Source: CF-161 sp035259145
Lineage (GTDB): Bacteria; Chloroflexota; Dormibacteria; Dormibacterales; Dormibacteraceae
Assembly: GCA_035259145.1 (NCBI GenBank)
Contig: DATFWQ010000034.1
Coordinates: forward strand, 1 to 13,517
Direction: 5' to 3'
Length of the DNA: 13,517 nucleotides
Positions 5,996-12,633 of the stretch are shown in pieces. A program made the position numbers and the translations under genes. Numbering within the stretch: the first letter of the stretch is position 1; every line of letters begins with the position of its first letter. The notes under the pieces are model-generated. The model was not told the DNA's origin and searched no databases. It was given only the letters and a program-made list of their open reading frames with translations.

Positions 5996-7114
5996 CTGAC
6001 GGAGCTGCGTCCGCTCGATCGTCCGGAGGATGTCAATGCCGTCCTCGACCTGGCCTGGCGAGTCTGCGGCCGTTATCCACAGTGGGTGCCCTACTACCTC
6101 CGCTCCGACCGGCGCCGGCTCCTGCGTGGCGAGTACAGCTACTTCATCAACCGGAAGGTGCGCCGGCACACCCTCGGTCTCTTCCAGGGTGGCAGGCTGA
6201 TCGCGACCGGCACCGCCTACGTCGACCCGCCCCTTCAGGAGCACCTGGGCAGGGCGGTCGGCTTCCTGGGCCAGTTCGAGACGGAGCCAGGCGTGGACGT
6301 CTCGACGCTGCTCGCGGCTGCGCACGAGTGGCTCGGCAGCGAGCGCGCGAGCGAGGTGTGGGCGCCGGTCAACTGCCCCATCCAGATCGAGCTGGGAGGG
6401 GTGCTGACAGAGGGCGGCGACCAGTCGGCTCCGTTCTTCAGCAGCTGGACCCCTCCGCACTACGGGGCGGTCTGGGAGCCGGCCGGCTATCGACCGGTCC
6501 AGTCCTACCACAACTACGTGGTGCACCTGACCGCACCCGACCTGCCAGACCGCATCGCGGACTGGAGGCGTCGGGCCGAGGCGAACGGCGTCACGTTCCG
6601 CTTTGGCGACCGGAAGGCGTTCGAGGTCGACCTGAGGACGGTGGCCGAGCTTTACAACGCGACGTTCGACCGGCACTGGGGGCACGGTCCGATGGCGATC
6701 GAGGAGTTCGTGGAGCTGACCGCGGCCATGCGCGACATCGCCGAGCCGAAGATGAGCGTCTTTGCCGAGCAGGACGGCCAGGTGGTCGGCTTCCGCGTAG
6801 GGTTCCCGCAGTACGAGCCGGTCTTCCGCATGCTCGACGGCGATTTGAGCTGGCACAAGTACCCGCGCCTGCCGTTCGCCATGCGCCGCATCCGGGAGGG
6901 GATCTCGCTGATCGTCGGTGTCCGGCCGGAGGCGCGCGGGCTGGGGATCGCGCCGGCGCTCTCAGCCTGCATCTACGCGGAGATGCTGCGCCGCCGCTAT
7001 CCGCGGGTGATCCACACGGCGATCTTCGACGACAACGTCAACTCGCAGCGGCAGGTCGCCAAGATGGGCGGCGTCCGCGGTCAGGGCTGGACGATCTACG
7101 GCCGGAACCTCTGA
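5996..7114 (+). CDS. GNAT-type N-acyltransferase of unknown substrate
   Basis: About 372 residues from CTG 5996. The frame is also open back to ATG 5843 inside the foldback element, which would add 51 Cys/Arg-rich residues of no domain character. From the CTG start the order is an N-terminal half with YFINRKVRRHTLGLFQGGRL and VGFLGQFE (a 'GFFGFFE'-like signature). Then come WAPVNCPIQIELG, TPPHYGAVWEPAGYRPVQSY, a second half with FAEQDGQVVGFRVGFPQYE, and the acetyl-CoA-binding type strand and loop LIVGVRPEARGLGIAPALSA. It closes with IFDDNVNSQRQVAKMGG. This layout matches large GNAT proteins of the YghO-like kind, often annotated only as N-acetyltransferases. Position downstream of the aminotransferase suggests N-acylation of an amine made by that enzyme; this is inference. 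The lack of ATG/GTG/TTG near the conserved N-terminus makes CTG initiation, or use of the element's ATG, necessary. Confidence 0.8.
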   Translation: MTELRPLDRPEDVNAVLDLAWRVCGRYPQWVPYYLRSDRRRLLRGEYSYFINRKVRRHTLGLFQGGRLIATGTAYVDPPLQEHLGRAVGFLGQFETEPGVDVSTLLAAAHEWLGSERASEVWAPVNCPIQIELGGVLTEGGDQSAPFFSSWTPPHYGAVWEPAGYRPVQSYHNYVVHLTAPDLPDRIADWRRRAEANGVTFRFGDRKAFEVDLRTVAELYNATFDRHWGHGPMAIEEFVELTAAMRDIAEPKMSVFAEQDGQVVGFRVGFPQYEPVFRMLDGDLSWHKYPRLPFAMRRIREGISLIVGVRPEARGLGIAPALSACIYAEMLRRRYPRVIHTAIFDDNVNSQRQVAKMGGVRGQGWTIYGRNL

Positions 7115-7141
7115 CACACCGGCGGCATCGCTTCCGCAGTC

Positions 7142-7879
7142 TCAGGGCTCCGACTCGTCTTCCCGTGCAGCCGCTGCAGCTCTCCGGCGCATCACCGCGA
7201 GCGGTATACCCGCCAGCACGACCACCAGGATCGCGAGCGCCACGATGATCGGGAGCGCCTGTCCTCCGCCAAGCTGGGCACCCTGCGCGGACTGCTTGGC
7301 GTTAGCTGAGTACCCGCCTGCGAAGCATCCCAGGGACGTAGCCCGCGCGGCGATGTAGAACGGCGCCGCCGAACCTGTGCTGCCGATCTTCTGCCAAGGC
7401 CCGTCGCCCTGGTACTCATAGATGTCGCTCGGTGCCGGCAGCTGGTCTGAGAACTGCAGGGTCACCAGCACGTCCTTGCCGGGCGCCATCGGTGAGCTGC
7501 TCGTGACGCAGTACACGTTCGTCGCGAGGTGGGTACCGTCGGGATCCGGGAACTCCGCCACCGGCTTGACGTCGATCGTGACGGGCGACCGATCGGCGGG
7601 CGTCACGAACGCGCCGGGGACGAACGACACCGCCGCCTGACCATCCTGCGTAAAGATGCTGCCCGGGTCGACCGAGCCGTTGCTCGCCACGCGAGCCGAC
7701 CCGCGACCACTGAGGGGTTGCTGGTTGGACGACTTGAATTGAGGCGGGGGCGACACCCAGCGGTAGGGCTGAGGTGGCGCGATCCCGTCGTAGAAGCCGG
7801 GTGTCACCGCCCAGGCCGCCGCCACGTAGGCGGTGGCCGCCAGGGAAAGGAGCGCAGCTCTGCGCCACATCGGGCTCAC
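7142..7879 (-). CDS. Membrane protein anchored at both ends, unknown function
   Basis: A 245-residue protein. It has an N-terminal hydrophobic segment (about residues 7-25, MWRRAALLSLAATAYVAAAW), which is a signal anchor or uncleaved signal. An extracytoplasmic region of about 180 residues follows, beginning TPGFYDGIAPPQPYRWVSPP (26-45) and containing two cysteines (C124, C185) that could form a disulfide. A C-terminal membrane segment (about 208-230, PIIVALAILVVVLAGIPLAV) ends in RRR and an acidic cytoplasmic tail. I have seen the 'GFYDGIAPPQPYRWVSPP' pattern in uncharacterised proteins of high-GC bacteria and know no function. The start is GTG 7879, overlapping the upstream protease stop by GTGA; ATG 7870 is the alternative. 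A longer open frame back to 8638 runs antisense to its own operon partner and is rejected. Confidence 0.72.
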   Translation of the reverse strand: MSPMWRRAALLSLAATAYVAAAWAVTPGFYDGIAPPQPYRWVSPPPQFKSSNQQPLSGRGSARVASNGSVDPGSIFTQDGQAAVSFVPGAFVTPADRSPVTIDVKPVAEFPDPDGTHLATNVYCVTSSSPMAPGKDVLVTLQFSDQLPAPSDIYEYQGDGPWQKIGSTGSAAPFYIAARATSLGCFAGGYSANAKQSAQGAQLGGGQALPIIVALAILVVVLAGIPLAVMRRRAAAAAREDESEP

Positions 7880-8448
7880 AGCGCAACGTCCGCCAGCGTA
7901 TGGCCTACGATCGGTCCGACGAGGTCCCGAGCAGCCCATCGCCAGGCGCCGAGCAGCAGGCCGGCAGCGGTCACCGCGGGCAGGAATGACGCGGGGTGCG
8001 AGAGCACGTGGGCGAGCGTCCACGCGGCCGTGCTGCCCAGGACGGCGGCGGCCGGACCGTACGCCTCCTCGAGGGCGGCGAACAGCACGCCACGGAATGC
8101 AACCTCCTCTCCGACCGAGACGGCCACCGCCGCCACCCCCAGCGCAGGGGCCAGCCCTGCGCCACCACCCCAGCGAGCAGCAGCGGGCAGCAGCAGCACA
8201 GCGGCAAGGGCCACTCCACCCAGCAGCCGCCCGCCGAGGTGCGACCTGCCGAGCCCCAGCTCTTCCGGCCGCCTGCCGGCGGCCAGCAGGCAGAGGGCAG
8301 CTCCACCGGCCAGCAGGGTCAGCCCCTGAAGGCCCAGCAGGCCGGGAGCCCGCAGCGCCAGCACTCGCGACCACTCCAGGCCGACCACGAGGACGGCGAG
8401 CGCCGTCACCCGAACGGGCGCCGCCGCCTGTATCAGCGCAAATCTCAC
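7876..8448 (-). CDS. CPBP family (CAAX-type) intramembrane metal/glutamic protease
   Basis: A 190-residue hydrophobic protein with several predicted membrane segments. It carries the three catalytic motifs of the ABI/CPBP family: EEVAFRG (114-120), WTLAHVL with H147, and GHTLADVAL (182-190) with H183. It is shorter than many family members (220-300 residues), the shortfall being at the N-terminus. The GTG start at 8448 is the first usable codon. Members cleave or process membrane proteins in the bilayer; the substrate here is unknown. The stop overlaps the start of the following double-anchored protein (GTGA), an arrangement that couples the two and makes that protein a candidate partner or substrate. 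Confidence 0.85.
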   Translation of the reverse strand: MRFALIQAAAPVRVTALAVLVVGLEWSRVLALRAPGLLGLQGLTLLAGGAALCLLAAGRRPEELGLGRSHLGGRLLGGVALAAVLLLPAAARWGGGAGLAPALGVAAVAVSVGEEVAFRGVLFAALEEAYGPAAAVLGSTAAWTLAHVLSHPASFLPAVTAAGLLLGAWRWAARDLVGPIVGHTLADVAL

Positions 8449-8598
8449 CCTGGGAACGATATCTGAGCCATCTGCCGCATGAGGGTCGAGTTGGGCCCGA
8501 TCGCTCCACCTGCCACGCCTTACTCACGGTGCGCTCAGCCGGCGGCGCCCCTCCAGCTGTGCTGACGGGCGCGACGGTTTCTGCCAGAGTGGGGCACG

Positions 8599-9393
8599 GT
8601 GGAAGCGCTCCAGGTGCTCTTCGACGAAGCGGGCCCATCAGGCGAGCTGCCCGAGCTGCTGAGAGCTCTGTACGGCGGCGATCTCGCCCTGGATGACGAC
8701 CTCCTCTACGCCAACTTGATCACGTCGCTGGACGGAGTGGCCGCATTGGCCGCACCTCGTGGCGCCGGTCCCACACTGCGGGGGGACTGCGACGCCGACC
8801 GCTTCGTGATGGCGCTGCTGCGCGCTCTAGCGGATGCCGTCATGATCGGGGCCGGAACGCTGCGCGCCGACCGCAACCACCTCTGGACCCCGGCCTACAT
8901 CGACCGCGAGCACGCCGACGCCTTCCCCTCGACCGGCCGGTCCGACCCTCGTCTCGTCGTCGTCAGCGCGAGCGGCGCGCTCGACCCCGGCGATCGAGCA
9001 CTGCAGTCTGGAGCCCTGGTCATCACGACAGACGCCGGAGCTCGCCGGCTGGCACACCGCCTCCCGGCCGGCTGCGTGGTCCGATCCCTGGGCTCCGGAG
9101 CCCCCGGTGGGCGCGGGATAGTCGACGCGGTTCGGGCCGAGGGTCACCGTCGGGTGCTCACCGAAGGCGGACCCACCCTGCTCTCGCGTTTCATCGCCGA
9201 CCGGGTCCTGGACGAGCTGTTTCTGACCGTGGCGCCCGTCGTCGCGGGGCGCCGATCAGGCGACGGGCGGCTCGGCCTTGTGGAAGGCGGCACGTTCCTG
9301 CCGGACGCGGGCCGCTGGGCCCGTCTGCTCAGTCTCCGAAGAGCCGGCTCACACCTGTTCCTGCGCTACTCCCTCAAGGGCGTGAGCAGGTAA
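8599..9393 (+). CDS. RibD C-terminal/dihydrofolate-reductase-like NADPH reductase
   Basis: A 264-residue protein with the reductase fold shared by DHFR and the C-terminal domain of RibD. Signatures are YANLITSLDGVAALAAP (37-53), DRFVMALLRALADAVMIGAG (72-91) followed by TLRAD, SDPRLVVVSASGALDP, the NADPH-loop region HRRVLTEGGPTLLSRFIADR, and DELFLTVAPVVAGRR. There is no deaminase domain, so it is not a full RibD. Such stand-alone proteins are usually annotated as pyrimidine reductase or 'dihydrofolate reductase family', and their substrates are mostly unknown. The GTG start at 8599 follows a 150-base divergent spacer in which I find no clear promoter. The 3' end overlaps the convergent fdhD gene by 20 bases. 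Confidence 0.85.
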   Translation: MEALQVLFDEAGPSGELPELLRALYGGDLALDDDLLYANLITSLDGVAALAAPRGAGPTLRGDCDADRFVMALLRALADAVMIGAGTLRADRNHLWTPAYIDREHADAFPSTGRSDPRLVVVSASGALDPGDRALQSGALVITTDAGARRLAHRLPAGCVVRSLGSGAPGGRGIVDAVRAEGHRRVLTEGGPTLLSRFIADRVLDELFLTVAPVVAGRRSGDGRLGLVEGGTFLPDAGRWARLLSLRRAGSHLFLRYSLKGVSR

Positions 9394-10255
9394 AGGGTCG
9401 CAGGCGCTCGGGCGCCGAGTAGACGTTGAAGCGGCGGTCGCGCAGGAACCCGACCAGGGTGAGGCCGAAGCGCCGGGCCGTCGCTACCGCCAGGCTGCTG
9501 GGAGCGCCCACCGCCGCCACGATCGGAATACCGGCCGCCACCGCCTTCTGAACGATCTCGTAGCCGCCACGGCCACTCACGACCAGTATGTGCGCCGCCA
9601 GCGGGAGCCTGCCGTCGAGCAGCGCCCTTCCGACGACCTTGTCGACCGCGTTGTGCCGGCCCACGTCCTCGCGGAGCGTGTCCAGGTTCCCCTGGGCATC
9701 GAACAGCCCTGCCGCGTGCAGTCCGCCGGTCTGGTCGAAGAGCCGCTGCTTCGCGCGCAGCCGCTCGGGCAGCAGGCCAAGGACCGTCGCGTCGACATAT
9801 GGGCCGGATTGCAGCTGCTGGAAGTCGAGCGCCAGTGATTCGACAGTCGTGGCACCGCAGACGCCACAGGCGGAGCTGCTAAGGAATGACCGATCGAGAC
9901 GCCGCCCGGTTGCCGACTCCAGGTTGACGTCGACCTGGTTTGACTCCATCAGATCGGCGTCGACCCGAAACGGCGCATCCTCCAGCTCCGACTCGCCGGC
10001 TTCTGCACTGAGCCGCACGTGGTGGACCTGCGTTGGGTCCGTAATCACGCGCTCGGCCCAGAGCAGGCCCAGCGCCAGCTCCACGTCGCGGCCCGGCGTG
10101 CGCATGACGATGCTGAGCGGCTGACCGTCGATGAGGAGCTGGAGAGGCTCCTCTGCCGCGAGCCGGTCAGCCACCTCCTCCCACCCGGATTCGGACCAGC
10201 GCTCGGTCACCACCTCGGGCGTTTGTGGCCTGCCCGAGCTGCGGCGTCCGTTCAT
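9374..10255 (-). CDS. fdhD: Formate dehydrogenase accessory sulfurtransferase FdhD
   Basis: FdhD takes sulfur from a cysteine desulfurase and delivers it to the bis-MGD cofactor of molybdenum formate dehydrogenases and relatives. The 293-residue product has every family landmark: EEPLQLLIDGQPLSIVMRTP (35-54), the catalytic pair CGVC (130-133), GGLHAAGLFD (177-186), REDVGRHNAVDKVVG (195-209), SGRGGYEIVQKA (227-238) and VGAPSSLAVATA (249-260). The start ATG 10255 overlaps the upstream stop as ATGA; extensions of the frame beyond it run into the upstream gene. It is the last gene of a minus-strand operon. No formate dehydrogenase, moa, moe or mob gene lies in the window, so its client enzyme is elsewhere. 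Confidence 0.96.
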   Translation of the reverse strand: MNGRRSSGRPQTPEVVTERWSESGWEEVADRLAAEEPLQLLIDGQPLSIVMRTPGRDVELALGLLWAERVITDPTQVHHVRLSAEAGESELEDAPFRVDADLMESNQVDVNLESATGRRLDRSFLSSSACGVCGATTVESLALDFQQLQSGPYVDATVLGLLPERLRAKQRLFDQTGGLHAAGLFDAQGNLDTLREDVGRHNAVDKVVGRALLDGRLPLAAHILVVSGRGGYEIVQKAVAAGIPIVAAVGAPSSLAVATARRFGLTLVGFLRDRRFNVYSAPERLRPFTCSRP

Positions 10256-11169
10256 CTGGCGCGGACCTCGGGCAGCACGGGGCTGGCCACGGACTCGGCC
10301 ACCGTGCTGCTGTGCACCTCGAACCCGCGCCACCAGGTGAGTCGTGAGATTTCCAAACGGAGCGCAGTCCCGTCTTCGGGCAGCACCCCACCATACCGTT
10401 GAGCGATGGCGACCCGCGCCTCCGGTTCGGGCTCGAGCCTGCCGCGAAGGCACAGGCCCAGCATGCGTGTGGCTCGGAATGCGTGATGGTGTTCGATCAC
10501 CAACGCTGCCGGCGCCCCGCTTCGTGCCGGCCGTGGGACGTGAGAGGGCAGCCACGCGAGCACGGACGGCCCGTCGAGCGCCCAGGCGGCGCCCGCCATC
10601 ACTGGCAGACCCCCGGTCACCCAGCAGAGCTGCGCGTCACGATTTCGCGACACCGCGTGAGCCACCTGGGCCGGCACGCCGGGCACACGCTCCGGCGCCG
10701 CCGGCGGCGGACTGAGCGCCGGCACCAGGCTCACGTGGTCCGGCTTCAACCGCAGCAGCACGCGGTTGTGGGGCCACCACTCGGCCGGGATTCGGGCCAG
10801 ATCGAGAACGTAGCCGCCGACGAAGGCCGCGTTCTTCAACGCGTAGCCGGCCAGGTTGAGAGCGAGGCCCGGGCCCTGCCTCAGCGCATGGAGCTGGCCT
10901 CGCAGCGACCTCGGGTCGAACGTCTCGAGCAGGCCCTGGAGGAGGACGCCACGCCGGCCCCGCCGTGACTGGGAAGTGACCAGGAAGGCGGCGCGCGGGT
11001 CCCGCCGAGCGAGCACCAGCTTGACGGCATGACGGGAGGTGGTCATCCACAGTGCATCACCGCCGAAGTGAAAGGCAGCCGGAGTCACCAGGGGCAGGCG
11101 GCCCTTCACCGCCAGCATGCCGATTCTCGCCTCCGCCAGCAGATGTCTAGGCTCTGAGTCCAGGCGCAC
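10252..11169 (-). CDS. PNPOx-like split-barrel (FMN-binding fold) protein
   Basis: About 305 residues from GTG 11169, or 322 from TTG 11220, which would overlap the upstream gene by 17 bases. Neither start has a strong ribosome-binding site. The N-terminal part reads LLAEARIGMLAVKGRLPLVT, PAAFHFGGDALWMTTSRHAV and KLVLARRDPRAAFLV, the usual pattern of pyridoxamine-phosphate-oxidase-like split barrels that bind FMN, F420 or haem. The second half (AVSRNRDAQLCWVTGGLPVM onward, ending LRLEISRLTWWRGFEVHSST) may be a second barrel-like unit, since the protein is about twice the length of a single-domain member. Cofactor and substrate cannot be told from sequence. It overlaps fdhD by ATGA. Confidence 0.65.
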   Translation of the reverse strand: MRLDSEPRHLLAEARIGMLAVKGRLPLVTPAAFHFGGDALWMTTSRHAVKLVLARRDPRAAFLVTSQSRRGRRGVLLQGLLETFDPRSLRGQLHALRQGPGLALNLAGYALKNAAFVGGYVLDLARIPAEWWPHNRVLLRLKPDHVSLVPALSPPPAAPERVPGVPAQVAHAVSRNRDAQLCWVTGGLPVMAGAAWALDGPSVLAWLPSHVPRPARSGAPAALVIEHHHAFRATRMLGLCLRGRLEPEPEARVAIAQRYGGVLPEDGTALRLEISRLTWWRGFEVHSSTVAESVASPVLPEVRAR

Positions 11170-11203
11170 GTTGTCAGGGTACGAGCTGCCGGTTGCAGGT
11201 GCT

Positions 11204-12145
11204 CTATCGCGTGGCCTCAAATTGCCAGACTGCCCGGCTCAGACTCGCCAGGAGCCTCCAGCTGGGGTCGCCGCTCGTCACTTCGGTGCAGATCGCCAGT
11301 ACGTAGGCGCCGGCCGGGCCGCTCAGGATCAGGGCGGCGTCGTTGACAACGCCACCGAGGATCCCGATCTTGTGAACTACGGTGGTCTTGCCCGGCACCC
11401 CGGCAGGAATTCCCTGCTCGTACGCAGTGTGAGTCAGCATCGGATAGAGGTACTGCTGCGCCTGACGACCACCGGCGCGGCCGGTCGCCTCATTTGCCCA
11501 CAGGCGCGCCAGATCGCCGGCCGTAGTCGTATTCGGATCGTAGAAGGCGGAATGCTGCGTGCCGTGAGCTCTTGCGTAGCTGTTCAGTGAGGAGCCGCCG
11601 CCGTCGTAGCGGATGAGGATGTGGGCGGCGGTGTTGTCCGATTCCTTGCCGACCCGGTGGCCCAGCTGCGCGCGGCTCAGGCAAAGGCCGTCCTGATAGT
11701 CGCCGTAGTAGCCGTCCTCCCAGTCGCCGTCCTCGTAGCAGAGCAGGTCGGTCCCGTGCCAGCGGCCCGACGCCACATTCTGGGCTTCCTGCATCAGCAG
11801 CGGCAGCTTGTAGGTGCTGGCGGCCGCGAACTCCTGGTCACCCTGGTACGACCAGGACTGCGGACCGCGGCTTCCCAGTTCTATCAGCGAGACGCCGCCG
11901 CTCGCTCCAGCGTCGCCCAGAAGACCCTGCACCGTCTGCTGGAGTCCGTCGAAGGCGGGGTGAGGCTTGGCCGGCTGGCCCTGGGCCGCCGGCGCCGTCT
12001 GCTCCGGCGCGACCACGCCATTGTCCTGCGCGGCCTGCGGCCCGGCACCGGTTCGGGAGAGGCTGAGCCCGGCCCAGAAGCCGGTGAGCAGGAAGAGGGC
12101 TCCGAGGACCGCGACCGTGACCCCAGCTTTCAGCACACCCGACAT
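11204..12145 (-). CDS. Membrane-anchored serine hydrolase of the class A beta-lactamase/PBP fold
   Basis: A 313-residue protein. An N-terminal membrane segment (about 7-28, AGVTVAVLGALFLLTGFWAG) and a Pro/Ala/Gln-rich linker to about residue 60 place the enzyme outside the membrane. Fold motifs are the nucleophile box STYK (110-113), SDN (169-171) and KIG (259-261, in the KTG position). The omega-loop region reads FYDPNTTTAGDLARLW, and I see no glutamate at the Glu166 position that class A beta-lactamases need for deacylation. It is therefore more likely a peptidoglycan-related or other serine hydrolase than a working beta-lactamase. Between STYK and SDN lies an acidic, Tyr/Gly-rich loop bounded by C136 and C155. 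The start ATG 12145 lies 38 bases after the SRPBCC gene. Confidence 0.8.
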   Translation of the reverse strand: MSGVLKAGVTVAVLGALFLLTGFWAGLSLSRTGAGPQAAQDNGVVAPEQTAPAAQGQPAKPHPAFDGLQQTVQGLLGDAGASGGVSLIELGSRGPQSWSYQGDQEFAAASTYKLPLLMQEAQNVASGRWHGTDLLCYEDGDWEDGYYGDYQDGLCLSRAQLGHRVGKESDNTAAHILIRYDGGGSSLNSYARAHGTQHSAFYDPNTTTAGDLARLWANEATGRAGGRQAQQYLYPMLTHTAYEQGIPAGVPGKTTVVHKIGILGGVVNDAALILSGPAGAYVLAICTEVTSGDPSWRLLASLSRAVWQFEATR

Positions 12146-12183
12146 GATGACGTGTGCGCTGGAGGTGCGACCCCGCTATCAGG

Positions 12184-12633
12184 CTACGGAGTCGACTCGA
12201 TGATGCCCTTCATACGCTCGAGAGCGGCCTGCAGCCTTCCCCTGATCAGGCTGTCGACCTGCCCCGCCAGCAGTCGGCCGACCACTCCACCGGGCGGGTG
12301 GTAGCAGATGGTCAGCGTGACCCGGGTACCCCCGGGTTGCGTTTCGAAGAGCCAGCCGCCGGTCTGGGCGATCAGCCCAGACTCGGAGCGCCAGCCGATT
12401 TCGCGGGGCTCGTCCCACGTGTCCAACACGAGAATGTTCTCCAGAGGGACGCCCAGTGCGCGCATGGCCACCTTGAACCGGGCGCCCTGGCCGCGATCGC
12501 GGCCACCTAGCGGCTCCCAGCGGCTGACGCCTTCCAGGACTCTGGGCACGTTGCGGTGATCGGCCACCCACGCGAAAACAATGTTGGGCTCGCGCCGGAT
12601 CATGATCGCCGCAGAGAAGCGTCGCTCCGCCAT
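12184..12633 (-). CDS. SRPBCC (START/polyketide-cyclase-like) ligand-binding protein
   Basis: A 149-residue protein of the helix-grip fold. It begins MAERRFSAAIMIRREPNIVF, with the usual 'I.R.P..VFAWVADHRN.P' opening, and continues VSRWEPLGGRDRGQGARFKV, NILVLDTWDEPREIGWRSES, WLFETQPGGTRVTLTICYHP and a long C-terminal helix, IRGRLQAALERMKGII. Such proteins bind hydrophobic ligands or help in aromatic/lipid metabolism; this one gives no clue to its ligand. ATG 12633 is preferred because the domain begins right there; ATG 12642 would add three residues. It is the first gene of the minus-strand operon and starts head-to-head with the RDD gene. Confidence 0.85.
   Translation of the reverse strand: MAERRFSAAIMIRREPNIVFAWVADHRNVPRVLEGVSRWEPLGGRDRGQGARFKVAMRALGVPLENILVLDTWDEPREIGWRSESGLIAQTGGWLFETQPGGTRVTLTICYHPPGGVVGRLLAGQVDSLIRGRLQAALERMKGIIESTP

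Noticed and set aside
7880..8638. N-terminal extension of the double-anchored membrane protein back to 8638
   Set aside because: The extension lies in another frame of the CPBP protease gene on the same strand, is Gly/Arg/Pro-rich and lacks any domain; the GTGA junction at 7876-7879 explains the start.
10256..10555. 100-residue N-terminal extension of FdhD
   Set aside because: It overlaps the PNPOx-like gene, is low in domain content, and the ATG at 10255 forms an ATGA junction and gives a normal FdhD length.
11204..12145. Calling the serine hydrolase an antibiotic-resistance beta-lactamase
   Set aside because: No glutamate is seen in the omega loop where class A beta-lactamases need it; fold membership alone does not support resistance.
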